Below, piece by piece: positions 28,863-37,294 of a DNA stretch of 64,000 nt. The stretch is from Levilactobacillus mulengensis (GTDB taxonomy: Bacteria; Bacillota; Bacilli; Lactobacillales; Lactobacillaceae). Each line of letters opens with the position of its first letter. Within the stretch, counting starts at the first letter, position 1. The notes beneath the pieces were generated by a model. It had not been told where the DNA came from, searched no databases, and worked only from the letters and a program-made list of their open reading frames with translations. The position numbers and the translations under genes are program-made. The stretch covers positions 56,267 through 120,266 of the forward strand of contig NZ_RHNW01000009.1 of NCBI RefSeq assembly GCF_003946045.1, in the 5' to 3' direction.

Positions 28863-28896
28863 AGGACCTTAGTTGTGAAAACTGAGGCCCTTTTTT
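28863..28896 (+). terminator. Terminator of lectin-WxL gene 3
   Basis: AGGACCTTAGTT pairs with AACTGAGGCCC (one mismatch), followed by TTTTTT. Confidence 0.85.
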
Positions 28897-28977
28897 ATGA
28901 TCTGGTGTCGGAATCCTATTAAACCGCGAATGGTTGTCGGATTAATTAGGCAGGTGGAAACATTTATTGCTTTCCGG

Positions 28978-29006
28978 TTGTGTTTCTCCCGCAAACCGAA
29001 TATAAT
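28978..29006 (+). promoter_or_regulatory. Promoter of lectin-WxL gene 4
   Basis: TTGTGT (28978-28983), a 17-nt spacer and TATAAT (29001-29006). Confidence 0.7.
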
Positions 29007-29050
29007 CACATTAGTTAATAGCTAGACTGTTCTAGGGGAGTCTTTAAAAT

Positions 29051-29101
29051 GCTGACTAGCACTTTGAGCCTTGGTTAAGCTTAAGAGTCTGCTAAATCAG
29101 C
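29051..29101 (+). promoter_or_regulatory. Nested hairpin in leader of lectin-WxL gene 4
   Basis: Three helices nest in order: GCTGA (29051-29055) with TCAGC (29097-29101), AGCA (29058-29061) with TGCT (29090-29093), and TTGAGC (29064-29069) with GCTTAA (29079-29084, one G-T pair). The 3' arm (TTAAGC..AAGAGTCTG) also resembles the 3' arm of the dispersed element. Confidence 0.5.
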
Positions 29102-29218
29102 GTTTCTTAGATAGAAAAGTCAATATCTTTTCACCAGTTGAAACTATTTGTGCGATTAATGACTAGGGCGACCAAGTATCGGAGTACGGCGGAAGTTTCC
29201 GCTTAAGGAGTGACTTGA

Positions 29219-31435
29219 ATGAAGTTGAAGCGGTTAGTAACGGGGATAGTGATTGGCTTGGCGGGAGCGACCCTGGGGTGGGAGACCTCGGCCCAAGCCG
29301 ACGATTTAACAACTGTATTAAACAATGCACCGCAAGGAATCAAGATTGGCAGCTATTTTCAGGCGGGAACAACCTCAGATAACTCAGCCGTGTTAGCCAA
29401 GACACAGCATGGTGAGAATCAAGCAGTCCAATTAACTGATAAAACAAGCCAGTTGGGCACCATTTGGACTAGTGATTCGGCTGAAATGAACTTGAATGAA
29501 GATCAAACAGCGGCGATGTGGATGTACTTTGGGGATGGCAGCAACTCGAGTTCTGGTGATGGGATGGCCTTTGTCATGCAAAATGATACCCGTGGCCTCG
29601 GTGCCAGTTCGGTCGACACGAGTGGCAAACCAGGCCGTGGGGAAACCCTGGGTGTTTGGGGAGATGACACGGGAAACGGCTTTACGAGTACAACTGAACT
29701 AGCCAAGTCAGCCATCCATAACAGTTGGGCAATCGAATTTGATACGTATGTGAACAAGTTTGGCAAGACGGATGATACGAGTATGGCGGATGCGATTAAG
29801 GACGGCATTCCTAGTTATTTTGATGTCGATATTGCGGGAGCCTACCCACATATTGCGTCGGCTTATCCTGGGAAGGCTAGTACGTATTCGATTGTTAACG
29901 TGGGCGCGACAGGTTATCATTACGCTAAGATGAACCATACGGGAATTCTAACCAATAATTATAGCGGATTAGCTGACGGATTCTGGCATCACGTCACCCT
30001 TCATTGGAATCATATGGCTAAGACGATAACCTACACCATTAATGATAAGAGTCAGACAACGGGCGAACCTCAGAATTCGAGTTACGAAAAATATAAGACA
30101 TTTACGACCGCACCACTAGATATGACCGAAATTGATCCACATAATACGGGGAAGATTCGTTGGGGATTCACGGGATCAACTGGTTGGAATGCTGAAAAGA
30201 ACTTGGTCATTTTCGAAAAGGTCCCTGGCCTGGTCGATGCCAACTCGACCGCTAAATTAACGGATACGACCAGTGGTAATACCGTAACCAGTGGCACGAC
30301 GATTAATTCCGGTGACCGCTTACGACTTGATTACAACTTAACTTATGCAAGTGGTCGAGAAGATTGGAAAAACGTGGTTGCCAATTTGAAATTACCTAAG
30401 AACGTGAGCTTTACGTCTGGTTTGGTTACTTACGCCAACGGTCAGAAGGAGACCATGGACTTAAGCGGCCTCAGTGGCCAAAGCCTGAAGACAGCTCTAA
30501 CCCAAAACTTGTCCAAGACCAACGCGACGGCAACCCTGTCGCTGAATGGCAAGGCGGCGCCGGTTGACGGTTCGGGTAAGCCAGCGACCGCGGGAACGAC
30601 TACGAACACGCCGGTTGCGACTAGTAATTTTGTCGGGGATAACGCGATGACTTCGGCGACGGTGAATGCGTTTAACGTGAAGGCCGTCAATAGTGCGATG
30701 ACCCTGGCGTGGACCGGCGACAGTGCCAACGGCGCTAGCAACACGATTGGCACAACGTCGGTGACCGCAGGCAAGTCGGTCACGCTGACCGGGAAGACCG
30801 CGTACGTGACCGGGAGTGCGGATACCAACAGCAATATCAAATTGCACGGGGAACTGAACGGCGAGGCACTGCCGGTGACTACGCTGAAAGATACGGATGC
30901 TAGCGGAACGTTTAGCTATACGGTGCCCAGTTCGGCACTGACGACGGAGAGCAACCAGCTGATTCTGTACGCGTCCGATAGCAAGGGTAACAATAGTAAC
31001 GACGTGAGCTATACCATCATGCAGGGGTCACTGAAATTGGCCGTGGCGCCGACGATTGCGTTTAGTGGAACACTTACCGGACAGCACCAGCAATTGGCGG
31101 CTAACGGTGACTGGGATGTCGATGTGCGTGACACCCGGGGAACCGGTAGTCACTGGACTTTGCAGGCGGCGGCTTCGGCGTTTACGACTGGCGCGGATGG
31201 TTCGGGAACGGTGTTGCCAGCAAATCTGATGTATCAGGATGGGGCAATTGCCGCCAACTTAAGCGCGGGAAACCAGGTTCTGATGGATCGCACGACGACC
31301 AGCGCCAACGACCTGACCAACGTGTCGGGGGATTGGGATAAGGGGCGCGGTCTGCTGCTAGATGTTGGTAGTGGTGCCACTGAAGGCCGGTATCAGGGCA
31401 CGGTGACCTGGAGTTTTGTGGACGCTGTTAAATAG
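29219..31435 (+). CDS. L-type-lectin-like WxL surface protein 4
   Basis: A 738-aa secreted protein. It has a signal peptide (1-27, ending AQA) and a lectin domain with GDGMAFVMQNDTRG, NSWAIEFDTYVNK, HIASAYPGKASTY and WGFTGSTGWNAEKNLVIFEKVPGLVDA. Ig-like segments include KTAYVTGSADTNSN. The WxL domain has GSHWTLQAAAS and a distal VTWSFVDAVK, where WSF replaces the usual WTL. AAGGAG lies 8 nt before the ATG. The 3' part (from about 30500) is richer in G/C than the lectin part, a possible mosaic. Monocistronic. Confidence 0.87.
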   Translation: MKLKRLVTGIVIGLAGATLGWETSAQADDLTTVLNNAPQGIKIGSYFQAGTTSDNSAVLAKTQHGENQAVQLTDKTSQLGTIWTSDSAEMNLNEDQTAAMWMYFGDGSNSSSGDGMAFVMQNDTRGLGASSVDTSGKPGRGETLGVWGDDTGNGFTSTTELAKSAIHNSWAIEFDTYVNKFGKTDDTSMADAIKDGIPSYFDVDIAGAYPHIASAYPGKASTYSIVNVGATGYHYAKMNHTGILTNNYSGLADGFWHHVTLHWNHMAKTITYTINDKSQTTGEPQNSSYEKYKTFTTAPLDMTEIDPHNTGKIRWGFTGSTGWNAEKNLVIFEKVPGLVDANSTAKLTDTTSGNTVTSGTTINSGDRLRLDYNLTYASGREDWKNVVANLKLPKNVSFTSGLVTYANGQKETMDLSGLSGQSLKTALTQNLSKTNATATLSLNGKAAPVDGSGKPATAGTTTNTPVATSNFVGDNAMTSATVNAFNVKAVNSAMTLAWTGDSANGASNTIGTTSVTAGKSVTLTGKTAYVTGSADTNSNIKLHGELNGEALPVTTLKDTDASGTFSYTVPSSALTTESNQLILYASDSKGNNSNDVSYTIMQGSLKLAVAPTIAFSGTLTGQHQQLAANGDWDVDVRDTRGTGSHWTLQAAASAFTTGADGSGTVLPANLMYQDGAIAANLSAGNQVLMDRTTTSANDLTNVSGDWDKGRGLLLDVGSGATEGRYQGTVTWSFVDAVK

Positions 31436-31447
31436 AGGACTGATGTG

Positions 31448-31474
31448 AGAGCTTGGATGACTGAGCTCTTTTTT
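31448..31474 (+). terminator. Terminator of lectin-WxL gene 4
   Basis: AGAGCT pairs with AGCTCT, followed by TTTTTT. Confidence 0.75.
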
Positions 31475-31559
31475 GCGTTGGAAATGCTTATCCAGCTAAA
31501 AGTGAGTTACTAAATTATGCATGAACCCCTTATAAATATTGTTATATCAACATTTTTAC

Positions 31560-31587
31560 TTAATTTTGGTGATGAATGTGCTATACT
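31560..31587 (+). promoter_or_regulatory. Promoter of lectin-WxL gene 5
   Basis: TATACT (31582-31587) with a weak TTAATT -35 (31560-31565, 16-nt spacer). Confidence 0.45.
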
Positions 31588-31650
31588 AATTTCAGATAGT
31601 ACATGAAGTTATTATTACACGGGTGATAATATAATAAATGTTATAAGTCG

Positions 31651-31771
31651 CTGATGGTGAAAATCAGTGGGCAACGTTAATGGCTGCGACCGGAGAACTA
31701 CCGTAACGATTGAAATTGAGATTGACGTCTGGTGTTAACCAGACTGATAGGGTGCGGTAGTCTGAGCCGGT
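31651..31771 (+). promoter_or_regulatory. Structured leader RNA of lectin-WxL gene 5
   Basis: A hairpin CTGAT/ATCAG (31651-31667) is followed by a long nested fold: ACCGG (31689-31693) with CCGGT (31767-31771), ACTACCG (31697-31703) with CGGTAGT (31755-31761), and an inner hairpin GTCTGGT (31727-31733) with ACCAGAC (31738-31744). It ends about 30 nt before the ribosome site. It matches no riboswitch class that I recognise. Confidence 0.5.
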
Positions 31772-31811
31772 TATGTAGCTTGGCAGATTGAGTTAAATTG
31801 GGGGAATTAAC

Positions 31812-34115
31812 ATGTTGTTAAAACACGTCTTGTTAGGGGTTATTTTGGGGTTGATGGGGATTAACTTTGGCTGGGAGATTAAGGCTAGAGCACAAGGCCG
31901 GAGTGATCAAGATCATGCTAGCTTGGAGGAAATTGTTAAAAAAGCACCACAGGGAATTGATATCAGTAGTTATTTCGAAATTGGCAGCATTCCGGAAAAT
32001 TCTGCTTCTTTAGTTGGTACGGATTATGGAAAGAATCAAGCGGTTTATTTAACCAATGGACCGGATCAGTTGGGAACAATTTGGACGAAGGGCGAGGCAG
32101 CCATGCGTTTGAATGAAGATCAAACGGCATCCATGTGGATGTTTTTTGATAAGGGTGGCTATAACATGCATTCAGGAGATGGTATGGCTTTTGTGATGCA
32201 AAATGATGAGCGTGGGTTACAGGCCAGTTCAACGACTAAGGATTTGAAACCAGCGTCTGGTGAAACTTTGGGCGTTTGGGGAGACGATAGTAAAAATGTT
32301 TTTTCTAACTCTAAAGATATAGCGGCAAGGGCTATTCAAAATAGTTGGGCTTTGGAGTTTGATACCTTTTCTAATAAGGTTGAAGCTCCCAATATTGCTT
32401 CGAATTTGGACCAGGGGATTGCTTCCTTTTTTGATGAGGGCGGGTATGAGGGTAAGCCAATGATTGGAGATGAGTCAGCAGATGCTCACCATGCAATTGG
32501 ACGAGGATATCCACACATCGCTTCGGGTTATCCAGGAAGCTCAGAAACCTATCAACTTAAGCAAAATGACAATAGATATTATGCTGTGATGAAGCATGAA
32601 GGTGTTTTATATAAGAATGGTAAGCCTAGTTTTTTGGCAAATGGTGAGTGGCGTCATGTGACTTTATCTTGGAAACAGGAAAAGAAAGAAATGACCTACA
32701 CTTTCAATGATAAGGATCCAAAAACTGGTGAGAATACACCGGATGAGCAACAGTCTTATACGAAAAAAATCGATTTAAATAAAATCGATCCTAAAGGTAG
32801 TCACAAAGTTCGTTGGGGATTTACAGGATCAACTGGTGGAAATTGGGAAAGCAATTTAGTTGTATTTGAAAAGGTCCCTGGTTTAGTAGATGTGAATGCT
32901 AAGGCGGTTCTGACGGATACGACTGATAATAATCGTGTGGTGAAGACAGATGATAGTATAAAAGCAGGGCATCAGGTCAAACTTGATTATGACTTGAGCT
33001 ATGCTAGTGGTTGGGAGCCGTGGCGAAAGGTGGAGGCCAACATCGATTTACCCAAAAATCTGAGCTTTACGAATGGGGTCATCACATATTCCAATGGTCA
33101 AACGGAAGATCTTAGTTTGAACGATCTCAAAGGACAGGACATTAAGACCAAATTGGCGCAGAACTTGTATAAAGCAATCAATGAAAATAGTAAAACACCC
33201 AAGGATAGTCAGCGCGCAACTTTGTCACTGAATGGACAGGCGGTGCTATCAGGAAAAGTGGCTCAAGCTGATTTTACTCGAGAGGTGGCTTCCGTCCCGG
33301 CAACTACCAGTAAATTTATTGGTGAAAATGCGGTGACAACGGCAACCTTAAATGGATTCAAGGTGAAATCGGTCGATGATCCAATCAGTTTGCAGTGGAC
33401 AGGAGACAGCGTTACCGGGAACATGATGGTGAGTGACGGCAAAGATGTTACGCTAACTGGAAAAGTTTCTCGGTTATCTGGACTGGACGGAATTAAGTTA
33501 CACGTTAATTTAGATGCGAAGATACAGATGGATGAGGAAGGAAACTTTACGCTTAAGATACCAAGTGATCAGCTGCAGGCGAAGACGACTCAGTTAAAGG
33601 TTAGCGCATCTGATACTAATGGCATTAATAGTACCAATGTTTTGGAGTATACGATTACGCAAAGGTTGTTGGAATTGTCTGCTGATTCTGACTTAACGTT
33701 TCAGCATGTCCTGAAGGGTCGGTCGGAGAAAATTTACCCCAAAAAAACTTTTAACGTTAGTGTCATTGATACGGGGGGGCCAAAACCAGGATGGCAGTTA
33801 ACGGCTTCGCTAAATTCAGATACACTGATGACTAAAAATAATGCGCAGGCATTAGATGGTAAGCTCACCTATGTTGCACCAGCCACACAACAGGGGGTGG
33901 TGGCGTCTGGCCTTGAGCAATGGAAGGACCTGTCTAGACAGTCTATTGTCATTGCCACTAGTCAGGAGGTTAAGCCCGAAACTGAAAACAAAAGTGAAAC
34001 TCTCATCGCAGGTGATTGTAAAGGCCCCCGTGGACTCTTACTACACTTGAATTCAAGTGCTATCCCGGGCCAATACTCAGGCCAAATCACGTGGGAACTA
34101 AAGAATGCACTCTGA
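31812..34115 (+). CDS. L-type-lectin-like WxL surface protein 5
   Basis: A 767-aa secreted protein. It has a signal peptide (about 1-28) and a lectin domain with GDGMAFVMQNDERG, NSWALEFDTFSNK, HIASGYPGSSETY and WGFTGSTGGNWESNLVVFEKVPGLVDV. Ig-like segments follow, and then a divergent WxL domain with PGWQLTAS and a distal ITWELKNAL. Base composition stands apart: the line 32281-32340 has 20 G/C in 60 bases against 38 in a comparable line of gene 1, and Lys/Asn codons are frequent. This suggests a different origin or age from the other copies. GGGGGAA precedes the ATG. The stop lies 62 bp from a convergent gene. Confidence 0.87.
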   Translation: MLLKHVLLGVILGLMGINFGWEIKARAQGRSDQDHASLEEIVKKAPQGIDISSYFEIGSIPENSASLVGTDYGKNQAVYLTNGPDQLGTIWTKGEAAMRLNEDQTASMWMFFDKGGYNMHSGDGMAFVMQNDERGLQASSTTKDLKPASGETLGVWGDDSKNVFSNSKDIAARAIQNSWALEFDTFSNKVEAPNIASNLDQGIASFFDEGGYEGKPMIGDESADAHHAIGRGYPHIASGYPGSSETYQLKQNDNRYYAVMKHEGVLYKNGKPSFLANGEWRHVTLSWKQEKKEMTYTFNDKDPKTGENTPDEQQSYTKKIDLNKIDPKGSHKVRWGFTGSTGGNWESNLVVFEKVPGLVDVNAKAVLTDTTDNNRVVKTDDSIKAGHQVKLDYDLSYASGWEPWRKVEANIDLPKNLSFTNGVITYSNGQTEDLSLNDLKGQDIKTKLAQNLYKAINENSKTPKDSQRATLSLNGQAVLSGKVAQADFTREVASVPATTSKFIGENAVTTATLNGFKVKSVDDPISLQWTGDSVTGNMMVSDGKDVTLTGKVSRLSGLDGIKLHVNLDAKIQMDEEGNFTLKIPSDQLQAKTTQLKVSASDTNGINSTNVLEYTITQRLLELSADSDLTFQHVLKGRSEKIYPKKTFNVSVIDTGGPKPGWQLTASLNSDTLMTKNNAQALDGKLTYVAPATQQGVVASGLEQWKDLSRQSIVIATSQEVKPETENKSETLIAGDCKGPRGLLLHLNSSAIPGQYSGQITWELKNAL

Positions 34116-34177
34116 TGCACACAAATAGCCCAACCTGAATCAAGTCACGATTCAAGCAGGGCCAAGGTATAGGCAGC

Positions 34178-34639
34178 TTATTTGTTCAACGTATCTAACC
34201 AGGCAGGCAAGGCTTCAGCCAGTTCCTGATAGGTCAGTTCAAATTTATGCGTATACCAGGGGTCGTCAATGGCTTCGCCTTCACGACCGGGTAGGATGTC
34301 CAAGCACAACTTGATTTTGGCCTGGTCTTCTGCGGAAGGGGCTAACCGTTGTAGGTTGTACAGGTTGCTGTGATCCATGGTAATAATGGTGTCCGCCCAC
34401 GCAAAGTCGGCGTCTGTGATGGGGCGTGATCGGTGTTGACTGGCATCCAAGCCATGAGCGCGCATGGTTTTTAGAGCACCCGGATGGGGATGATTTCCCG
34501 CTTCTTCCGGACTGGTGGCCACCGACTTAGCCGTAAACTTATCGGTGAGCTGGCGGTCGACCAACAACTGATTAAAGATAGCTTCGGCCATCGGAGAACG
34601 GCAAATATTGCCAAGGCAAACAAACAGAACGTGTTGCAT
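34178..34639 (-). CDS. Low-molecular-weight protein tyrosine phosphatase
   Basis: A 153-aa protein with the P-loop VCLGNICRS (nucleophile C8, R14) at the N-terminus and the general-acid loop DDPWYTHKFE near residue 121, the full LMW-PTP signature. These enzymes dephosphorylate phosphotyrosine proteins, often bacterial tyrosine kinases that control polysaccharide synthesis; no such kinase is in the window. Convergent with the last lectin gene; an imperfect hairpin at 34134-34160 lies between them. Confidence 0.92.
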   Translation of the reverse strand: MQHVLFVCLGNICRSPMAEAIFNQLLVDRQLTDKFTAKSVATSPEEAGNHPHPGALKTMRAHGLDASQHRSRPITDADFAWADTIITMDHSNLYNLQRLAPSAEDQAKIKLCLDILPGREGEAIDDPWYTHKFELTYQELAEALPAWLDTLNK

Positions 34640-34743
34640 GGGGTAACCTCCTAATTAATGGTAAAGACGGGCGTAGTTGCTGGAGTCCGCCTTGACCGTT
34701 TGTTATGATGAGTGTACCAGAAAAAATAGGAGGAGTGCACAAT

Positions 34744-35319
34744 ATGGTAGCAATTATTTTAGTCATCGTGCTGGTCTTATTGGTCGTTTGGTACATTAGT
34801 TCTTATAACGGCTTGATTCGGACCCGGACGCACGTTCAAGAATCATGGAGTCAGATTGACGTTCAGTTAAAGCGGCGGAATGATTTGATTCCCAACCTGG
34901 TTTCGACAACCAAGGGTTACGCCAACTACGAGCAGTCAACGTTAAAAAAGGTGGTTGCATTGCGGAACCAACTGACCGAAGTGCCAGCTGGTGATCACCA
35001 ACAAACAATGGAAGTTTCTAATCAACTTTCGACGACGTTGCGGTCGTTATTTGCCTTGTCTGAAAATTACCCAGACCTGAAAGCTAATACGCAGTTTACC
35101 CAATTAATGGAAGAGTTAACCAACACCGAGAACAAGATTTCTTACTCCCGGCAGCTGTACAACAGTTCCGTGGCTAGTTTAACGGTGAAGATTCAATCCT
35201 TCCCAAGTAACATTGTCGCTAAGGTTCACCGTTTCCAAGAGAGCGACTACCTGCAAGTTCCTGAAGAAGAAAAAACGGCGCCGAAGGTTAACTTCGATGA
35301 CTTTGGCCAAGATAAGTAG
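34744..35319 (+). CDS. lemA: LemA family protein
   Basis: A 191-aa protein: an N-terminal membrane helix (1-20), then the LemA helical bundle with [36 protein letters not shown] and [11 protein letters not shown]. The function is unknown; it is almost always paired with htpX, as here. The start is ATG 34744 after AGGAGGAG; the frame runs further upstream through weaker starts. The htpX gene begins 8 nt after its stop. Confidence 0.92.
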   Translation: MVAIILVIVLVLLVVWYISSYNGLIRTRTHVQESWSQIDVQLKRRNDLIPNLVSTTKGYANYEQSTLKKVVALRNQLTEVPAGDHQQTMEVSNQLSTTLRSLFALSENYPDLKANTQFTQLMEELTNTENKISYSRQLYNSSVASLTVKIQSFPSNIVAKVHRFQESDYLQVPEEEKTAPKVNFDDFGQDK

Positions 35320-35327
35320 GCGATAAC

Positions 35328-36218
35328 ATGTTGTATGACCAAATTGCCATGAATAAACGGCGAACGGGCTACGTCATGTTTGGCTTCGGGGTGCTGACCC
35401 TAGCGATTGGCGCGGCCTTAGGCTACCTTTTCTGGAATAGCTGGTTTTCCGGGACCGTGATTGCGGCGATTGTCGCAGTTGTGTACATGCTGATTATGAT
35501 TAGTCAGTCAACTAATGTGGTCATGAGTATGAACCACGCACGTGAAATTACGGATGTCAGTCAGGCACCACAGCTGTGGCATCTGATTGAGGACATGGCG
35601 ATGGTGGCGCAGGTTCCCATGCCCCGGGTCTTCATTATTGATGATGCCAGTCCCAATGCCTTTGCTACCGGTAACGACCCGCAACACGCGGCAGTCGCGG
35701 TGACCAGCGGCATTCTCTCACGGCTCAATCGTGAGGAAATGGAAGGCGTCATTGGCCACGAGATGTCTCACGTTCGGAACTATGATATTCGCCTGCAAAC
35801 CATTGCCCTGGCGCTGTCTGCCGCAATCAGTTTGCTGGTCAACTTTGCCAGTAACTGGTTCTGGTGGGGTGGCAGTCGACGGCGTGATGACCGCGACTCA
35901 GGCGGTAACGTGATTGGACTGGTGATTTCTGTCTTCCTGATTATCCTGGCCCCGCTTGCGGCCAGCATTGCCCAGATGGCATTGTCGCGTAACCGGGAGT
36001 ATCTGGCTGATGCCTCTAGCGTGGAACTGACGCGGAACCCACAAGGCCTAATTAGTGCTTTAGAGAAAATTGACGATAGCGCACCGATGAAAGAGGCCGA
36101 CCCGAACAGTGCCGCCCTTTACATCAGTGACCCCTTCAAGCACAAGCAGAAGTTTGCGGATCTGTTTGCGACCCACCCACCAATGGCTGCCCGGATTGCC
36201 CGGTTAGAAAAAATGTAA
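35328..36218 (+). CDS. htpX: HtpX-family M48 zinc metalloprotease
   Basis: A 296-aa membrane protease that cleaves misfolded membrane proteins. Two N-terminal helices (about 15-36 and 40-60), the zinc site HEMSH (144-148), two more helices (about 160-177 and 195-220) and the third-ligand motif [10 protein letters not shown] are all present. Length matches the family. Translationally close to lemA, so the pair forms an operon. A membrane-stress role is inferred from the family. Confidence 0.95.
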   Translation: MLYDQIAMNKRRTGYVMFGFGVLTLAIGAALGYLFWNSWFSGTVIAAIVAVVYMLIMISQSTNVVMSMNHAREITDVSQAPQLWHLIEDMAMVAQVPMPRVFIIDDASPNAFATGNDPQHAAVAVTSGILSRLNREEMEGVIGHEMSHVRNYDIRLQTIALALSAAISLLVNFASNWFWWGGSRRRDDRDSGGNVIGLVISVFLIILAPLAASIAQMALSRNREYLADASSVELTRNPQGLISALEKIDDSAPMKEADPNSAALYISDPFKHKQKFADLFATHPPMAARIARLEKM

Positions 36219-36292
36219 AAATAGTGAGCGGTTGTGGTCGGTTTCGTAGTACAATTAAGTGTGATTGAAACTAGGGGAAAGAGTGTGCGACC

Positions 36293-37078
36293 ATGCGCGG
36301 AAATTTTATCTATTTGAGTCTAGAACCCGTTACGAATATGATCTATTCGCTGGGCATTTCACCAGCTGATTTTTTGAATGGGGTGCCAGCCATCCCCAAC
36401 CAACTGCTCTTGCTGAACGAAGAATCGGGTAACGATGTCGAAATTAATCCGCACACCCGGTTGCAGACCGTCACGGGGCAAGCGCAGATTCGGCGGTATT
36501 TATTAGCCAAGCACGAGCACGCTGTGAAGTGGTTAGACTACGCGCACGGCGATGACTTGGACTTTTTGTTGCCCAGCGAAATCGCTGAGCTCCTTTACCT
36601 AGCACACATGGAAACACACCTGCGAACCCCATTTTACGCCAAGCTTCAAAATGAGTATGCGTACCTGACCTTGCGGGATGGCTTTTACAAGACCTACTAC
36701 CGGCACCTGTCAGACTTTGACCACGTGCTGGAGGTTAGCATCAAACGCCACTTGCGGTCGATGCACAATAACCGGTGGGTCTTTGCCCGACCATTAGCTA
36801 TTTCGGATGTGCCGCACGAAATTTTACTGCAGTTAATTCAGGGCCTACTCGATGGCATGATTGTGGCCTTTGACCAGTTGGTTGAGCGCCACCGCATCTA
36901 CGTGATTCCGGTACGGGCTATTACCCATCCGGAACGACAAAATACCTGGTACTCACAGGAAGAAGTCTATGCGGATTCTCGTGAAGTAGCGAGTCTGCGG
37001 TATGATTTAGCCACCCGTGAATGGGCATTAAGCATTCACGATAACCAAGTTTTTAGTGACGTTGGCGATTTAATTTAA
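36293..37078 (+). CDS. Conserved hypothetical protein (261 aa)
   Basis: I do not recognise this protein. It has no signal peptide or membrane segment. It is rich in Arg, His, Tyr and Leu, with motifs such as EIAELLYLAHMETHL (residue 96 on) and the repeated-looking LRDGFYKTYYRHLSDFDHV. It looks like a mainly helical cytoplasmic protein. ATG 36293 follows AGGGGAAAG. It has its own terminator and lies between htpX and murF. Length and codon use are like its neighbours, so it is a real gene. A nucleic-acid-binding or regulatory role is only a guess from its basic character. Confidence 0.7.
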   Translation: MRGNFIYLSLEPVTNMIYSLGISPADFLNGVPAIPNQLLLLNEESGNDVEINPHTRLQTVTGQAQIRRYLLAKHEHAVKWLDYAHGDDLDFLLPSEIAELLYLAHMETHLRTPFYAKLQNEYAYLTLRDGFYKTYYRHLSDFDHVLEVSIKRHLRSMHNNRWVFARPLAISDVPHEILLQLIQGLLDGMIVAFDQLVERHRIYVIPVRAITHPERQNTWYSQEEVYADSREVASLRYDLATREWALSIHDNQVFSDVGDLI

Positions 37079-37089
37079 TGCGTGTTAAG

Positions 37090-37120
37090 GGGAGCTGGAC
37101 CGGTGTCTGGCTCCTTTTTT
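37090..37120 (+). terminator. Terminator of 261-aa hypothetical gene
   Basis: GGAGCTGGAC pairs with GTCTGGCTCC, followed by TTTTTT. Confidence 0.9.
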
Positions 37121-37178
37121 GCGTCCACAACCGGGAAGTTTTTGCAGGACTTTTAAGTTAGCCGGTGGCAATCCATGG

Positions 37179-37184
37179 TATAAT
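37179..37184 (+). promoter_or_regulatory. Extended -10 promoter of murF
   Basis: TGGTATAAT (TG at 37176-37177, TATAAT at 37179-37184); no clear -35. Confidence 0.5.
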
Positions 37185-37294
37185 GTGACTCAGAATCTAA
37201 TGCGGAACAAACCGGACGGCCACGCTGCTGTCTGGCTAGTAATTTGAAACCGGGGCGATCGAGGGGATCGTTTCGTTAATTAGGAGTAGAAAAC

